Positions 17,149-27,493 of a stretch of DNA of 64,000 nt are shown here, piece by piece. The notes under the pieces were generated by a model. It was given only the letters and a program-made list of their open reading frames with translations, made no database searches and was not told the DNA's origin. Source of the DNA: Prevotella sp. Its GTDB lineage: Bacteria > Bacteroidota > Bacteroidia > Bacteroidales > Bacteroidaceae. Position numbers and translations under genes: made by a program. Positions within the stretch are counted from its first letter, which is position 1; each line of letters starts with the position of its first letter. The stretch is taken from positions 1 to 64,000 of the forward strand of contig JAFZIL010000059.1 in assembly GCA_017554385.1 (NCBI GenBank), written 5' to 3'.

Positions 17149-18171
17149 CTATTGTAATTGTTGTGCAGTGGGAATTGTTGGCGCATTGTGATTGGTGGGG
17201 ATGAACGGATCATGCAGATGGGTCATCTGGCTGTACTCATCGTCCCAGCCGGTATCTTTCGGCTTGATGGTAATAACACCGCTTTCCACGTCGTGTATGT
17301 CGTCTTCGTACTGGCGTAAGGCCAAGCCGATGACAGCCATGTAGATCTCCATGTCGCGTCCTCGCTTGTCGAAGCCCTCCTTGAGCACGTTGCTGGTTGC
17401 ATGAGCAACTTCGACGGTCTTCTCCACGGTTTTCGTAATAGGTTTGATGGGTTGCTTGTTGGCAACTTTCTTGGCTGTCTCCATGTGACGCATGACCATG
17501 CCGAAGAGGGTGAAGAATATCCAGAGCGTTGCCAGGCAGGTGAAGACAATACCCATAGCCATGATAGCCATAGCGAAACCGTGCGGGTCTTCGCGTTTGA
17601 ACTTATCTATCTTTGTTTCCGATGCCTCAATGAAGTTTTCGATGCCAGGTGTAACGCTATCAGGGGCTTTCACGCTCCAGCGTCCGTTGATCAACGCGAA
17701 TGACTGATCGGCAGCGAGGGCAGGTACGCTGACCGAGTCAATGAGTTCTACACCGTTGCCGTTGTAAAGGGCAATCCATACGGGTTGCGAGATGGGGATC
17801 TCGACAGAGAGATGCAGCTTACCCTCGGCGGGGTTCGAGTTGCAGAAGAGCAGCAGATGCTTGCGGGCACCCATGGCTGTGCGGTCGTCACCCGAAGGGA
17901 TGATGCTCATCATTTTGATGCGTTCAGGAGCAGAGAGGTTCTCATCGAGTACACGACGGTCGGTGGCGATGAACATGCCGCGCACGTTGTAGGTCGTGAA
18001 TGACGTGTTCTCCAGCTCAATCCATGCCTCGCGGCATCCGAACTCATCCTGAATGCTGGCGGTGTTGTTGGTGAGCACCTCGTTGATGCGGATGTTCTTG
18101 GCACCCTGGGCGAAGAGCATCTGTGACGAGGCGAGCAGCAAGCCGCCAAGCAGGAGTCTTAAGTTGTTCAT
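17149..18171 (-). CDS. OadG-like gamma subunit with N-terminal extracytoplasmic domain
   Basis: A 340-residue protein. A signal peptide (MNNLRLLLGGLLLASSQMLF) leads a region of about 170 residues resembling a lamin-tail domain (IRINEVLTNN, CREAWIELEN, VRGMFIATDRRVL). A single membrane helix follows (FAMAIMAMGIVFTCLATLWIFF), typical of OadG, then a charged cytoplasmic tail. Gamma subunits normally just anchor the complex; the added outer domain would face the periplasm. It lies upstream of the biotin carrier gene in the pump operon. Confidence 0.8.
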   Translation of the reverse strand: MNNLRLLLGGLLLASSQMLFAQGAKNIRINEVLTNNTASIQDEFGCREAWIELENTSFTTYNVRGMFIATDRRVLDENLSAPERIKMMSIIPSGDDRTAMGARKHLLLFCNSNPAEGKLHLSVEIPISQPVWIALYNGNGVELIDSVSVPALAADQSFALINGRWSVKAPDSVTPGIENFIEASETKIDKFKREDPHGFAMAIMAMGIVFTCLATLWIFFTLFGMVMRHMETAKKVANKQPIKPITKTVEKTVEVAHATSNVLKEGFDKRGRDMEIYMAVIGLALRQYEDDIHDVESGVITIKPKDTGWDDEYSQMTHLHDPFIPTNHNAPTIPTAQQLQ

Positions 18172-18213
18172 TTGTTGTTATTGATTGTACGTGTATAATT
18201 TAATGGCAGGTCG

Positions 18214-19896
18214 TTATCCGCAGAAGAAGAGCACGACGATTTGTGCGGTGAAGATACGAAGGAACATCGATAGTGGATAGACCGTTGAATATCCCAGCGC
18301 GGGTGCTTCTTTCGAGCAGATGCTGTTGGCGTAGGCCAGTGCAGGCGGGTCGGTATAGGTGCCCGCAATCATACCTGCAATGGTAAAGTAGTTGAACTTG
18401 AACCTGACGCGGGCGATGGGGCCTATTATTAATATAGGTATAATGGTGATGAGGAAACCCGTGAGCACATAGAGTAAGCCGTCGCCCTCGACCACGGTTG
18501 AGAAGAACGAGGCTCCCGCCTTGATGCCCACCGAGGCGAGGAACAGTACGAGACCTATCTCGCGCAGCATCATGTTGGCTGAGGTTGTAGTGTAGGTCAC
18601 AAGGTGAATCTTGTAGCCATAGCGGCCAATGAGGATGGCGATGATCAGCGGTCCTCCAGCCAAGCCGAGCTTCACGGGAACGGGCATCCCTGGGATGGCG
18701 ATGGGCAGCGAACCGAAGATGAGACCGAGGAAGATGCCCACGAAGATGGTGGCGATGTTGGGCGCATCAAGGCGTTTAACGGAGTTGCCCATCTTATTGG
18801 CCACGCGGTCAACAGCATCTTCAGGACCTACAACCATGATCTTGTCGCCTACCTGCAGGGGAAGACCTGCTGATGCGAAGAGATCCATACCGTGGCGGGT
18901 CACACGAGTGACGTTCACACCATGTACGCTTGAGAAGTGCATGGAGGAGAGCGTCTTGCCGTTGATCTCGGGATTAGTAATGAGTATGCGCTTCGAAACA
19001 AGCGGCTGGTCTTGCTGCTCGAAGTCGATGTCGAGCTTGGGGCCGATGAAAGCCATGATGGCTTCTTGGTCGGCTTCGGCACATACTACCAGCATCTGGT
19101 CGCCCACATGGAACAAGGTGTTGCGGTTAGGGATGCAGAGTTCGCCTTCGTGCACAAGGCGAGATACCACGAAGTCGCGGTTCAGGAAATCATGTACCTG
19201 CAGTAATGTCTTACCTTCGAGGTATTTGTTTGTCACCTCAAGGTGCATCTTGTATGGTTTCTTGTTGGCTGCGGTCTCCTCCATTGCCTTCAGGCGTGCC
19301 TCTTCTTTTTCCAGTTTCACTTTGCACAGATAGCGCACGAGGATGGTAGCTCCGATGATGCCTAAGACACCCAGCGGGTAGGCACAGGCATAGGCGGAAG
19401 CAATCTGAGGTGCGCCATTGGGGAATACCGATGTAAGGGCCTCGTTGGCAGCACCAAGTCCGGGGGTGTTAGTTACAGCACCATAGAGAGTACCCACCAT
19501 CATTGGTAGCGCAGTAGCGTCGTTGGTGTCGAAGAAGATGAAGTAACAGGCGAACATTACGACGATGTTCAAGGCGATGGCCGAAGCAGCAAGTCCGTTG
19601 AGCTTGATACCTGCCGTGCCGAAGCTCTCGAAGAAGCCAGGGCCTACCTGCATACCAATCATAAAGACAAAAAGAATGAGGCCGAAGTCCTGGACGAACG
19701 TGAGGATGGGCGTGGGGGCTGTGAAGCCGATATGTCCGGCCACGATGCCGGCAAACAGTACGAAGGTGACACCCAGAGAGATGCCACCTACCTTGATTTT
19801 ACCCAGATAGACGCCGACGGCGATGACCACAGCGTAGAGCAACGCGATGTGGGCGACGCTGTCGGTGTCCTGGAAGAGATTAACGAGCCAATCCAT
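18214..19896 (-). CDS. AspT/YidE-type transporter with two TrkA-C domains
   Basis: A 560-residue membrane protein built as a membrane half (about 1-190), two tandem RCK_C/TrkA_C domains (about 205-370, with [20 protein letters not shown]-like and [19 protein letters not shown]-like turns) and a second membrane half (about 380-560). This is the aspartate:alanine exchanger/YidE-YbjL duplication layout. The substrate is probably a dicarboxylate or amino acid but cannot be read. Placed just upstream of the decarboxylase operon, it could supply or export its organic acid, which is inference. Confidence 0.8.
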   Translation of the reverse strand: MDWLVNLFQDTDSVAHIALLYAVVIAVGVYLGKIKVGGISLGVTFVLFAGIVAGHIGFTAPTPILTFVQDFGLILFVFMIGMQVGPGFFESFGTAGIKLNGLAASAIALNIVVMFACYFIFFDTNDATALPMMVGTLYGAVTNTPGLGAANEALTSVFPNGAPQIASAYACAYPLGVLGIIGATILVRYLCKVKLEKEEARLKAMEETAANKKPYKMHLEVTNKYLEGKTLLQVHDFLNRDFVVSRLVHEGELCIPNRNTLFHVGDQMLVVCAEADQEAIMAFIGPKLDIDFEQQDQPLVSKRILITNPEINGKTLSSMHFSSVHGVNVTRVTRHGMDLFASAGLPLQVGDKIMVVGPEDAVDRVANKMGNSVKRLDAPNIATIFVGIFLGLIFGSLPIAIPGMPVPVKLGLAGGPLIIAILIGRYGYKIHLVTYTTTSANMMLREIGLVLFLASVGIKAGASFFSTVVEGDGLLYVLTGFLITIIPILIIGPIARVRFKFNYFTIAGMIAGTYTDPPALAYANSICSKEAPALGYSTVYPLSMFLRIFTAQIVVLFFCG

Positions 19897-19933
19897 TTTT
19901 TTATTTCGATATCTCGATGATTCGTTATTTCGA

Positions 19934-22648
19934 TTACTTGCTCAAGGCTGCAATCGACTCCTTCAGTGTCTGGATCTTCTCCTCGGCATCGGCCTGCTTC
20001 TTGCGCTCCATAGCCACGACAGCCTCAGGGGCGTTCTGTACGAAGCGCTCGTTGCTGAGCTTCTTCTTCACCGAATTGAGGAAACCTTCGAGGTGCTCAA
20101 TCTGGGCCTCCATCTTCTTGATCTCCTCATCGGCATTGATGAGCGAGCCAAGGGGTACGGCAAACTCGTCGGTACCCACCATGAAGGCCGAGGCAGTAGC
20201 ATCCTTCTGCTCCACCACATGGATGGCCGAGAGGTTGGCCATCTTCTCGATAACGGCATTGTAAGCCTCAAATTTATTGATAGTTACAGCCTGTAGCTCG
20301 AGTTTTTCCTTGGTAGCTATGTTCTTCGTTGAGCGTACGTTACGCACACCAGCCACAATCAGCTTCACCTGCTCCACGTCGGCGATGAGCTTCTCGCCCT
20401 CTGCAGTCAGACCTTCGAGCACAAGCGGTGAACGCATGATGCTCTCGCCAGACTTGCGGTCGTAGAGTGCCTGCCACAGCTCCTCGGTGATGAAGGGCAT
20501 GAAGGGGTGGAGCATCTTCAGCAGCAACTCGAAGAAGCGCAAGGTGGCGTCGTAGGTCTCGCGGTCGATGGGCTGCTGGTAGGCGGGCTTCACCATCTCA
20601 AGATACCATGAGGAGAACTCGTCCCAGAACAGCTTATAGACGGTCATCAGGGCGTCGCTGATGCGGTACTTCGAGAAATGGTCCTGCATCTCGGCGTTGG
20701 CCTGGCGTAGCTTGGCATCCATCCAGGCGATGGCGGTCTTGTTGGCGGCAGAACCGTCAACCACACTGTCGGCCACCTGCCAGCCCTTGACCAGGCGGAA
20801 GGCGTTCCATATCTTGTTGTTGAAGTTGCGGCCCTGCTCGCAGAGAGCCTCGTCGAAGAGAATGTCGTTGCCGGCAGGGGCAGAGAGCATCATGCCCATG
20901 CGTACGCCGTCGGCACCGAACTTCTCGATGAGCTCGATGGGGTCGGGGCTGTTGCCGAGCGACTTTGACATCTTGCGGCCCAGCTTGTCGCGCACGATAC
21001 CTGTGAAATAGACGTTCTTGAAGGGGAACTTGCCCATGTACTCCTCACCAGCCATAATCATGCGGGCTACCCAGAAGAAGATAATGTCTGGAGCCGTCAC
21101 CAGGTCTGAGGTGGGGTAGTAGTACTTGATCTCTTCGTTGCCGGGGTTGTTGATACCGTCGAACAGCGAGATGGGCCACAGCCAGCTGGAGAACCAAGTG
21201 TCGAGTGCGTCCTCATCCTGACGCAAGTCAGAGAGCTGGAGATTGGCGTTGCCGCTCTCCTTGCGGGCCAGTTCGAGGGCTTTCTCGGCTGTCTCGGCGA
21301 CGACGAATTTTTCCTCGGCGACAGAATCGCCGGGCACACTGGCGTAGTAGTAAGCGGGAATGCGGTGGCCCCACCACAGCTGACGGCTGATGCACCAGTC
21401 CTGGATGTTCTCTAACCAGTTCTTATAGGTGTTGACGTACTTCTGGGGGTAGAAGTGCATCTCGCCCTCCATGACGGGCTTGAGGGCTATTTCGGCAAAG
21501 TGCTGCATCTTCAGGAACCACTGCAGCGAAAGGCGTGGCTCGATGGCCGTGTCAGGGTTGCGCTCTGAGTAGCCCACCTTGTTGGTGTAGTCCTCAATTT
21601 TCTCCATCAGACCGGCGGCCTCGAGATCCTTAGCTATCTGCTTGCGGCAGTCCATGCGATCCATGCCGACGTAGATGGGCGACTGGTCGCTGATGGTGCC
21701 GTCGGCATTGAAAATGTCGATGGTCTCCAGGTTGTGGGTCTTGCCCAGCATGTAGTCGTTGGTGTCGTGGGCGGGCGTCACCTTCAAGCAACCAGTACCG
21801 AACTCGATATCGACGTAGCGGTCCTCGATGACGGGGATGACGCGGTTCACCAGCGGAACGATGACCTTCTTGCCCTTCAGCCACTGGTTCTTCGGGTCCT
21901 TGGGGTTGATACACATGGCCGTATCGCCCATGATGGTCTCGGGACGCGTGGTGGCCACCACGGCGTAGTAGCCGCGCTCGTCCTTGTGGACGACGTTGCC
22001 CTCTCCACTGACAGAATCAGTGGACACAAGACCGTCAACGTAGTACTTCAGATGGTAGAGGTGGCTCTTCTCCTCACGGTAGATGACCTCCTCGGTAGAG
22101 AGGGCGGTGAGGGCCTTGGGGTCCCAGTTCACCATGCGCAGGCCACGGTAGATGTAGCCCTTGTTATAGAGGTCCACGAAGACTTTGATGACGCTCTCCG
22201 AGCGCTTCTCGTCCATCGTGAATGCCGTGCGGTCCCAGTCGCACGAGGCACCAATACGGCGTAGTTGCTTCAGGATGATGCCACCGTGCTCGTCGGTCCA
22301 GTCCCATGCGTGCTTCAGAAACTCGTCGCGCGTCAGGTCGTGCTTCTTGATGCCCTGCTCGGCCAGCTTCTTCACCACCTTAGCCTCCGTAGCGATGGAG
22401 GCATGGTCGGTGCCAGGCACCCAGCAGGCGTTCTTTCCTTCCATGCGGGCGCGGCGCACCAGGATGTCCTGTATCGTGTTGTTAAGCATGTGGCCCATGT
22501 GGAGCACACCCGTCACGTTTGGGGGAGGAATGACGATGGTGTAGGGCTCGCGGCCGTCAGGCTTCGAGCTGAATAACTTGTTGTCTACCCAGTACTGATA
22601 CCATTTACCTTCGACCTCTTTAGGGTCGTACTTGCTTGCAATTTCCAT
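19934..22648 (-). CDS. valS: valyl-tRNA synthetase
   Basis: Class I aminoacyl-tRNA synthetase of 904 residues, starting at 22648 ([20 protein letters not shown]). The frame is open to 22693, but the promoter (22683-22713) lies there. The HIGH motif appears as GVLHMGHML near residue 45 and the KMSKS motif as [10 protein letters not shown]. Editing and anticodon-binding domains are in place, and a C-terminal coiled coil (about 830-904) ends the protein as in other ValS. Confidence 0.97.
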   Translation of the reverse strand: MEIASKYDPKEVEGKWYQYWVDNKLFSSKPDGREPYTIVIPPPNVTGVLHMGHMLNNTIQDILVRRARMEGKNACWVPGTDHASIATEAKVVKKLAEQGIKKHDLTRDEFLKHAWDWTDEHGGIILKQLRRIGASCDWDRTAFTMDEKRSESVIKVFVDLYNKGYIYRGLRMVNWDPKALTALSTEEVIYREEKSHLYHLKYYVDGLVSTDSVSGEGNVVHKDERGYYAVVATTRPETIMGDTAMCINPKDPKNQWLKGKKVIVPLVNRVIPVIEDRYVDIEFGTGCLKVTPAHDTNDYMLGKTHNLETIDIFNADGTISDQSPIYVGMDRMDCRKQIAKDLEAAGLMEKIEDYTNKVGYSERNPDTAIEPRLSLQWFLKMQHFAEIALKPVMEGEMHFYPQKYVNTYKNWLENIQDWCISRQLWWGHRIPAYYYASVPGDSVAEEKFVVAETAEKALELARKESGNANLQLSDLRQDEDALDTWFSSWLWPISLFDGINNPGNEEIKYYYPTSDLVTAPDIIFFWVARMIMAGEEYMGKFPFKNVYFTGIVRDKLGRKMSKSLGNSPDPIELIEKFGADGVRMGMMLSAPAGNDILFDEALCEQGRNFNNKIWNAFRLVKGWQVADSVVDGSAANKTAIAWMDAKLRQANAEMQDHFSKYRISDALMTVYKLFWDEFSSWYLEMVKPAYQQPIDRETYDATLRFFELLLKMLHPFMPFITEELWQALYDRKSGESIMRSPLVLEGLTAEGEKLIADVEQVKLIVAGVRNVRSTKNIATKEKLELQAVTINKFEAYNAVIEKMANLSAIHVVEQKDATASAFMVGTDEFAVPLGSLINADEEIKKMEAQIEHLEGFLNSVKKKLSNERFVQNAPEAVVAMERKKQADAEEKIQTLKESIAALSK

Positions 22649-22682
22649 ACCTATTTTATAATATGCTTTCTCTTTTGGGGTG

Positions 22683-22713
22683 CAAAGGTACAAAGAAAAA
22701 TCGATTTCGCAAA
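22683..22713 (-). promoter_or_regulatory. promoter of valS
   Basis: TTTG (22710-22713), a 19-base spacer and TACCTTTG (22683-22690) on the minus strand, about 35 bases before the valS start. Confidence 0.85.
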
Positions 22714-22770
22714 AGATGAGTGTTGTAATATGAGTTAAACGCTGTTAAAACGAAAAAATACTCGCTGTCG

Positions 22771-22841
22771 ATGACAAATGACAGATGACAGTTTTTCTCA
22801 AATTCCAAAAACTGTCATCTGTCATAACTGTCATTTGTCAT
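22771..22841. repeat. inverted heptad array, long hairpin
   Basis: The left arm (22771-22796) is ATGACAA, ATGACAG, ATGACAG plus TTTTT. The right arm (22807-22841) is its complement with one extra 9-base unit. A 10-base loop separates them. It lies between the divergent valS and mazG promoters, so it ends neither known transcript. Confidence 0.75.
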
Positions 22842-22872
22842 AGGCGTTGGAATGACAGTTCTCACTTTCGCT

Positions 22873-22905
22873 AAGATTACGGCAGACTGGCAGTTTGAAC
22901 CGTTC
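22873..22905. repeat. dispersed repeat, copy 1
   Basis: AAGATTACGGCA (22873-22884) and AACCGTTC (22898-22905) recur on the opposite strand at 41392-41417 with the same 13-base spacing. The flanks (CTCAC before, CTGAAAG-like after) are also similar. Confidence 0.6.
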
Positions 22906-22939
22906 TCGCTGAAAGCGTGCCCAATAAAGTCGTGAAATT

Positions 22940-22971
22940 TTTGGTGATTCAAAAATATTATTGTACCTTTG
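22940..22971 (+). promoter_or_regulatory. promoter of mazG
   Basis: TTTG (22940-22943), a 20-base spacer and TACCTTTG (22964-22971); the -7 box ends 13 bases before the ATG at 22985. Confidence 0.75.
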
Positions 22972-22984
22972 CATAAAAATAGGA

Positions 22985-23881
22985 ATGACAATGCATACAC
23001 GCGAAGAACAAATGAAGGCTTTCGGACGGCTGCTCGATGTGCTCGATCAGTTGCGCGAGAAATGTCCGTGGGACAAGAAGCAGACGCCAGAGTCGCTCCG
23101 CCCCAACACGATAGAAGAGACCTATGAGCTGTGCGATGCTATCAGCCGGGCTGACACGCATGACATGATGAAGGAGCTTGGCGACGTGCTGATGCATGTT
23201 TGCTTTTACGCAAGGATTGGTGCCGAACAGGGGGAGTTCGATATTGCTGACGTGCTGAACACCGAGACAGACAAGCTTATCTTCCGTCATCCGCACATCT
23301 ACCATCCGAGTCAAGTGGGCGCAGAATACCCGAAGCCGCTTCCGTACGGAGAAACCACAGAACAACGTGAGTTCTCACAGGTTCGTACTGCCGATCAGGT
23401 GCTTCAGAACTGGGAGCAGATCAAACTGAAGGAGAAGGACGGCAACAAGACGGTGCTTTCGGGTGTGCCTGCCGCCCTGCCAAGCGTAATAAAAGCCTAC
23501 CGCATACAGGATAAGGCCCGTAACGTGGGGTTCGACTGGGAGAAGAAGGAGGACGTATGGGCAAAGGTGCGCGAGGAGATGGGCGAATTGGAAGCCGAGT
23601 TGGCAAAAACATTGCCCGACAATCCTTCCGATGAGGAGAAACAATCGCTGAGAAGCCTGCAGGAAAACGAGTTGGGTGACTTCTTGTTCTCCGTGATCAA
23701 TGCTGCACGGCTATACAAGCTGAATCCAGACAATGCTCTTGAGAAGACCAATGCCAAGTTCATCCGCCGCTTCAACTACATCGAGCAGCACAGCATTCGT
23801 GCCGGCAAACCACTCACCGAGATGACGCTCGAAGAGATGGATTCGCTATGGAATGAAGCAAAACAACAGGAAAACAAATGA
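22985..23881 (+). CDS. mazG: nucleoside triphosphate pyrophosphohydrolase MazG
   Basis: A 298-residue all-helical NTP pyrophosphatase. I start it at 22985 (MTMHTREEQ) because the promoter lies within the longer frame; an ATG at 22991 is also possible. Two MazG domains are visible. The first has CPWDKKQTPESLRPNTIEETYEL (core EETYE) and ELGDVLMHV; the second has EEMGELEAEL and ELGDFLFSVIN. The EExxE and ExxD groups bind Mg2+. It hydrolyses NTPs to NMP and pyrophosphate, cleaning the nucleotide pool. Its last four bases overlap the next gene. Confidence 0.93.
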   Translation: MTMHTREEQMKAFGRLLDVLDQLREKCPWDKKQTPESLRPNTIEETYELCDAISRADTHDMMKELGDVLMHVCFYARIGAEQGEFDIADVLNTETDKLIFRHPHIYHPSQVGAEYPKPLPYGETTEQREFSQVRTADQVLQNWEQIKLKEKDGNKTVLSGVPAALPSVIKAYRIQDKARNVGFDWEKKEDVWAKVREEMGELEAELAKTLPDNPSDEEKQSLRSLQENELGDFLFSVINAARLYKLNPDNALEKTNAKFIRRFNYIEQHSIRAGKPLTEMTLEEMDSLWNEAKQQENK

Positions 23882-24597
23882 AAACTATCATCACCATGAC
23901 TATGAATAAATCTTTCCTAACACTTTTCGTCATGATATTCCTGACCGCACTTGTGGCCAGCTGTGACTTTTTCAGGAAAGGCGATCCTGTAGGCTCAATA
24001 TCTGAGGTGGATGCCGATGCCCAGTACCGTGACTCAACTATCTATGGCGCTTGTGGAAAGGCCACGTCAATGAACAGTTTGCAACTTATTACCGATACTG
24101 GCGATACGCTCGTTCTGTCGTTGGTGAATGCCCAAGAAGCCGGTATGGTGCTTGGAGGCATCAAGGCGGGAGAACGCATGGCCGTCGTGGCTAATTCCGA
24201 CTCGACCGAGGCAGTTCAGGTAATCAACATTACGGCGTTGCTCGGCGACTGGGTGATGGAAGACCCAATTGACGGAAGCGGTGAGGTTGGTATCAGTATC
24301 AAAGACGGTGGTGTGGCTGAGAGTATCAACCACACCACTATTCAATACCAGTCGTGGCGATTGCTGAATGGCGAACTTGAGATTACCAACACGCGCGATG
24401 ATGGAGTAGATTTTGAAGAGACTTATCGCTATAAGCTGCTGTATTTAGGTCCGGATTCATTGGTTTTCCAGGAAACAGAGAAACCCGTGAACGAGACGCG
24501 GGCAGAGGTGTTCGAATATACACGTCAGAAACCGAAGGAGCATTTCGACCCGGGCTTCGAGTTAGAGGATTCGAAGTTTGAAGACTTTGTGTTTTAA
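23878..24597 (+). CDS. lipocalin-like lipoprotein
   Basis: A 239-residue lipoprotein. The signal ends with the lipobox VASC followed by DF. An internal ATG (MNKSFLTLFVM) could be the true start, but the ATGA overlap with mazG favours 23878. The second half (ALLGDWVMEDPIDG, SWRLLNGELEITNTRDDGVDFEETYRYKLL in two blocks) looks like the Bacteroidota lipocalin-like beta-barrel fold. Ligand unknown. It is probably translationally coupled to mazG. Confidence 0.65.
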   Translation: MKTIITMTMNKSFLTLFVMIFLTALVASCDFFRKGDPVGSISEVDADAQYRDSTIYGACGKATSMNSLQLITDTGDTLVLSLVNAQEAGMVLGGIKAGERMAVVANSDSTEAVQVINITALLGDWVMEDPIDGSGEVGISIKDGGVAESINHTTIQYQSWRLLNGELEITNTRDDGVDFEETYRYKLLYLGPDSLVFQETEKPVNETRAEVFEYTRQKPKEHFDPGFELEDSKFEDFVF

Positions 24598-24645
24598 CTG
24601 AAAACAATCCCATTACTCACCACAGATATCTCAGAAACTATCGCG

Positions 24646-25563
24646 ATGGAACCTTTCAGAGTACATATCTTGGGGTGCGGAAGCGCCCTTCCCACGTTAC
24701 GACACTTTCCTTCCATGCAGGTCGTTGAGTGCAGGGGAAAACTGTTTATGGTGGACTGTGGCGAGGGTGCACAGCTTCAGATGCGGCGTTCAGGGCTGTC
24801 GTTCAACAAGTTAGGCCACGTCTTCATCTCTCATATTCATGGTGACCACTGCTTCGGACTTATCGGTCTTATCAGCACTTTCGGACTCTTGGGACGAACG
24901 GCCACGCTTCATATCCATGCACCAAAGGAACTGGAATCCATGCTGAAGGCTCAGCTCGACATGTTCTTCAACTATGACATTGGTTACGAGGTCGAGTTTC
25001 ATCCCGTTGACACCACCGTTCAGGAGATTGTCTACGACGACCGTTCGCTTACTGTAGAAACCATTCCCCTTGAGCATCGCATGCCTTGCTGCGGCTATCT
25101 CTTTCGTGAGAAACCAGGCCTGCCCCATATCTGTCGCGACATGATCGACTGCTACGAGATCCCTGTCTCGCAAATTGGCAATATCAAGGCAGGCAAAGAC
25201 TATGAGTTGCCTGACGGCACCGTTGTGCCCAACCATCGGTTAGTCAAACCAGCCGACAAGCCCCGTTCCTATGCTTACTGCTCAGACACACGCTACATGC
25301 CCAAACTCCACAAGCTAATCAAAGGCGTTGATACCCTCTATCACGAGACTACCTATGCCGATGACAATGCGGTGATGGCTGAGAAATACTATCATAGCAC
25401 AGCGCGACAGGCAGCTATGGTCGCCCGTGATGCAGGAGCAGGCAAGTTGTTGTTGGGCCACTACAGTTCGCGGTATAATGATGAACAAATGTTGCTGAAT
25501 GAGGCTCGGGAAGTGTTCGCAGACAGCTTTCTGACCGATGAAATGCATGTTTTTGACGTGTGA
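24646..25563 (+). CDS. rnz: ribonuclease Z
   Basis: A 305-residue metallo-beta-lactamase-fold endonuclease that cuts the 3' trailer from tRNA precursors. The zinc-binding SHIHGDHCFGL motif lies near residue 63. Further ligands are in IPLEHRMPCCGY, SDTRYM and the C-terminal LLLGHYSSRY. Length and start (MEPFRVHILGCGSALPT) fit the family exactly. Confidence 0.95.
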   Translation: MEPFRVHILGCGSALPTLRHFPSMQVVECRGKLFMVDCGEGAQLQMRRSGLSFNKLGHVFISHIHGDHCFGLIGLISTFGLLGRTATLHIHAPKELESMLKAQLDMFFNYDIGYEVEFHPVDTTVQEIVYDDRSLTVETIPLEHRMPCCGYLFREKPGLPHICRDMIDCYEIPVSQIGNIKAGKDYELPDGTVVPNHRLVKPADKPRSYAYCSDTRYMPKLHKLIKGVDTLYHETTYADDNAVMAEKYYHSTARQAAMVARDAGAGKLLLGHYSSRYNDEQMLLNEAREVFADSFLTDEMHVFDV

Positions 25564-25585
25564 TGATATTTTTTTTGCATAAACA

Positions 25586-25617
25586 TTTGGCTGTCTCAGT
25601 TTTTTTTTCTAACTTTG
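25586..25617 (+). promoter_or_regulatory. promoter of the small secreted protein
   Basis: TTTG (25586-25589), a 20-base spacer and TAACTTTG (25610-25617), 21 bases before the ATG at 25639. Confidence 0.8.
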
Positions 25618-25638
25618 CCCCAAATAAATAATTAGCTT

Positions 25639-25953
25639 ATGCAAAGAAGACTACTGATTTTGACCTCGGCACTGATGCTTAGCATCGGAACCTTTGCCGC
25701 TGCACCGATGTTTTCGGAGATGGGCGTTGCCGAAATGGTAGAACCTGAGCGCACTATAACTCTCAATGTCGAGGGCAAGAGCGTAATGGTGTCGGGAGCC
25801 GCCGGAATGACCCTCGAAGTGGTTTCGGTCACGGGTAGGAATGTGGCTTCCATTAAGATTGATAGCCCTGCTCAGCGTGTCGAACTTAATCTGCCTAAAG
25901 GTTGTTACATTCTGAAAATAGGCAAGGTGGTGAGGAAGATCACCGTGCGATAG
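25639..25953 (+). CDS. small secreted protein resembling a T9SS sorting domain
   Basis: A 104-residue protein with a signal peptide (LLILTSALMLSIGTFAAA). The rest (LEVVSVTGRNVASI, RVELNLPKGCYILKIGKVVRK split) has the strand pattern and YxL-G-K-V ending of a type IX secretion C-terminal sorting domain, here without a passenger protein. Such orphan domains occur in Prevotella; their role is unknown. The end overlaps the next frame by about 50 bases. Confidence 0.6.
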   Translation: MQRRLLILTSALMLSIGTFAAAPMFSEMGVAEMVEPERTITLNVEGKSVMVSGAAGMTLEVVSVTGRNVASIKIDSPAQRVELNLPKGCYILKIGKVVRKITVR

Positions 25954-27476
25954 CTGTTTTCTCGCCTTTTCTCGTGCTCCTTCTCGCTGTGATGATAATC
26001 AGCGGGTGTGGCAACGGTCAAGATGCGAACTCCCTTTCAGAGCAAAGGGAACGTCAATATGCCCTGAACTCTCAGCTTGTGAGCGAGAGTTTGGGACATT
26101 TTGTTTCTAAAGACAAAGATTCGCTTTTGGCCGACCGTGATTTACGTAGCTATTATTCTGACTCCACCCATGTCCGTATTTGGACACCTGAACTGTTCCC
26201 TACCCAGCAAGCCGACTCGTTGCTGCGTGTTTTGGAACGTGCAATCATTCGTGCAGGATTTTCGACTAAATCATTCGGACTGAACAAGATACGCGAAGAC
26301 ATCGACAGTCTTAAGTCTGTCTGTATCGATTCCCTCCAGCCTTCTCATATCGAGCGTCTCGCACGCCTAGAATATCTGCTTTCGAAAGCCTATCTGCGTT
26401 ATACCCGTGGACAGCGCTTCGGTTTTGTGGATAATCCAGAGAAACGATTGAACAGGGCTCAGGAGGCTTGTGTGGCAAGTGACCAGCATATTCAGGTTCC
26501 GTCGGCAGACCTTGCTGCTCAGTCATTGCAGGAGGCAGCAAACGGCAATGCTGTGGACTGTCTCCTCAAGTGTGAACCCACCTCTGACCTTTATCGCCAG
26601 TTAGAGCAGAAACTTGCTGAAACTACTGAATCCACCGCTCGCCAACGCCTTATGGCCAACATGGAGCGCGAGCGTTGGCATCATACTAATCGTCCACGCT
26701 CAGAAGAGAAATACGTGCTTGTCAACGTGGCAGCACAGCAGTTGTGGGCCGTTAGCCCAGATACCGTGTTGAAGATGCGTGTGGTCTGTGGGGCACGCCG
26801 TACGAAGACCCCACTCATGCAGGGGAGGCTCAATCGCGTCGTTGTAAATCCCTATTGGTACATCCCTGCCAAGCTTGTTCGTGATGAGGTGAGTCCTCAT
26901 GGAGGCGACTCTGCTTACTTTGCCCGTCACCATTATTTCATCACCAATAGCAAAAACGACACCCTTAATCCTCGCCACGTTACGCGTGAGCAGCTGGCAG
27001 CCAACCTCTATCGTGTGACCCAGCATCGAGGTGCTGGCAACGCGTTAGGACGCCTTAAGTTCAATTTCGACAACCCCTATAGCGTCTATCTGCACGACAC
27101 GAACACCCCCAGCGCCTTCCAGCGTGCCGACAGGGCACTGTCCCACGGTTGCGTGCGCGTTCAGCGCCCTTACGACCTTGCCTGCTTTCTGCTCAATCTC
27201 GACGAAGAGGCCGACAAAGAAATGCTCGACAGGCTTCGCGTAGCCATCGGACAGCAGCCGAAGGGCGACAAGGAGAAAGAATGGCTCGAGGAGAACGGTG
27301 ACAACCCCCAAGCTGTGCTCAACCGCTTCCCCAACAAGGCTGTCAGTCCTTATGTTCCCGTGTACATTATATATTATACGGCATATCCCAACCCTGAGGA
27401 CAACAAGCTTCAGACCTGGGGCGACCCCTATGGCTACGACGCCCTGTTGCTGAAAGCCATGAAACCCTTCATGTAA
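25902..27476 (+). CDS. L,D-transpeptidase lipoprotein
   Basis: An exported L,D-transpeptidase. The YkuD catalytic motif HDTNTPSAF...ALSHGCVRVQ near residues 395-425 holds the nucleophile cysteine. It is preceded by a scaffold domain of about 250 residues, as in YcbB-type enzymes that make 3-3 cross-links in peptidoglycan. A hydrophobic run ends in the lipobox ISGC. The start is uncertain. The ATG at 25902 puts 17 polar residues before the signal and overlaps the upstream gene; GTG codons closer to the signal, or coupling at 25951, are alternatives. Confidence 0.82.
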   Translation: MLHSENRQGGEEDHRAIAVFSPFLVLLLAVMIISGCGNGQDANSLSEQRERQYALNSQLVSESLGHFVSKDKDSLLADRDLRSYYSDSTHVRIWTPELFPTQQADSLLRVLERAIIRAGFSTKSFGLNKIREDIDSLKSVCIDSLQPSHIERLARLEYLLSKAYLRYTRGQRFGFVDNPEKRLNRAQEACVASDQHIQVPSADLAAQSLQEAANGNAVDCLLKCEPTSDLYRQLEQKLAETTESTARQRLMANMERERWHHTNRPRSEEKYVLVNVAAQQLWAVSPDTVLKMRVVCGARRTKTPLMQGRLNRVVVNPYWYIPAKLVRDEVSPHGGDSAYFARHHYFITNSKNDTLNPRHVTREQLAANLYRVTQHRGAGNALGRLKFNFDNPYSVYLHDTNTPSAFQRADRALSHGCVRVQRPYDLACFLLNLDEEADKEMLDRLRVAIGQQPKGDKEKEWLEENGDNPQAVLNRFPNKAVSPYVPVYIIYYTAYPNPEDNKLQTWGDPYGYDALLLKAMKPFM

Positions 27477-27493
27477 AATACAGAGATATAGCT

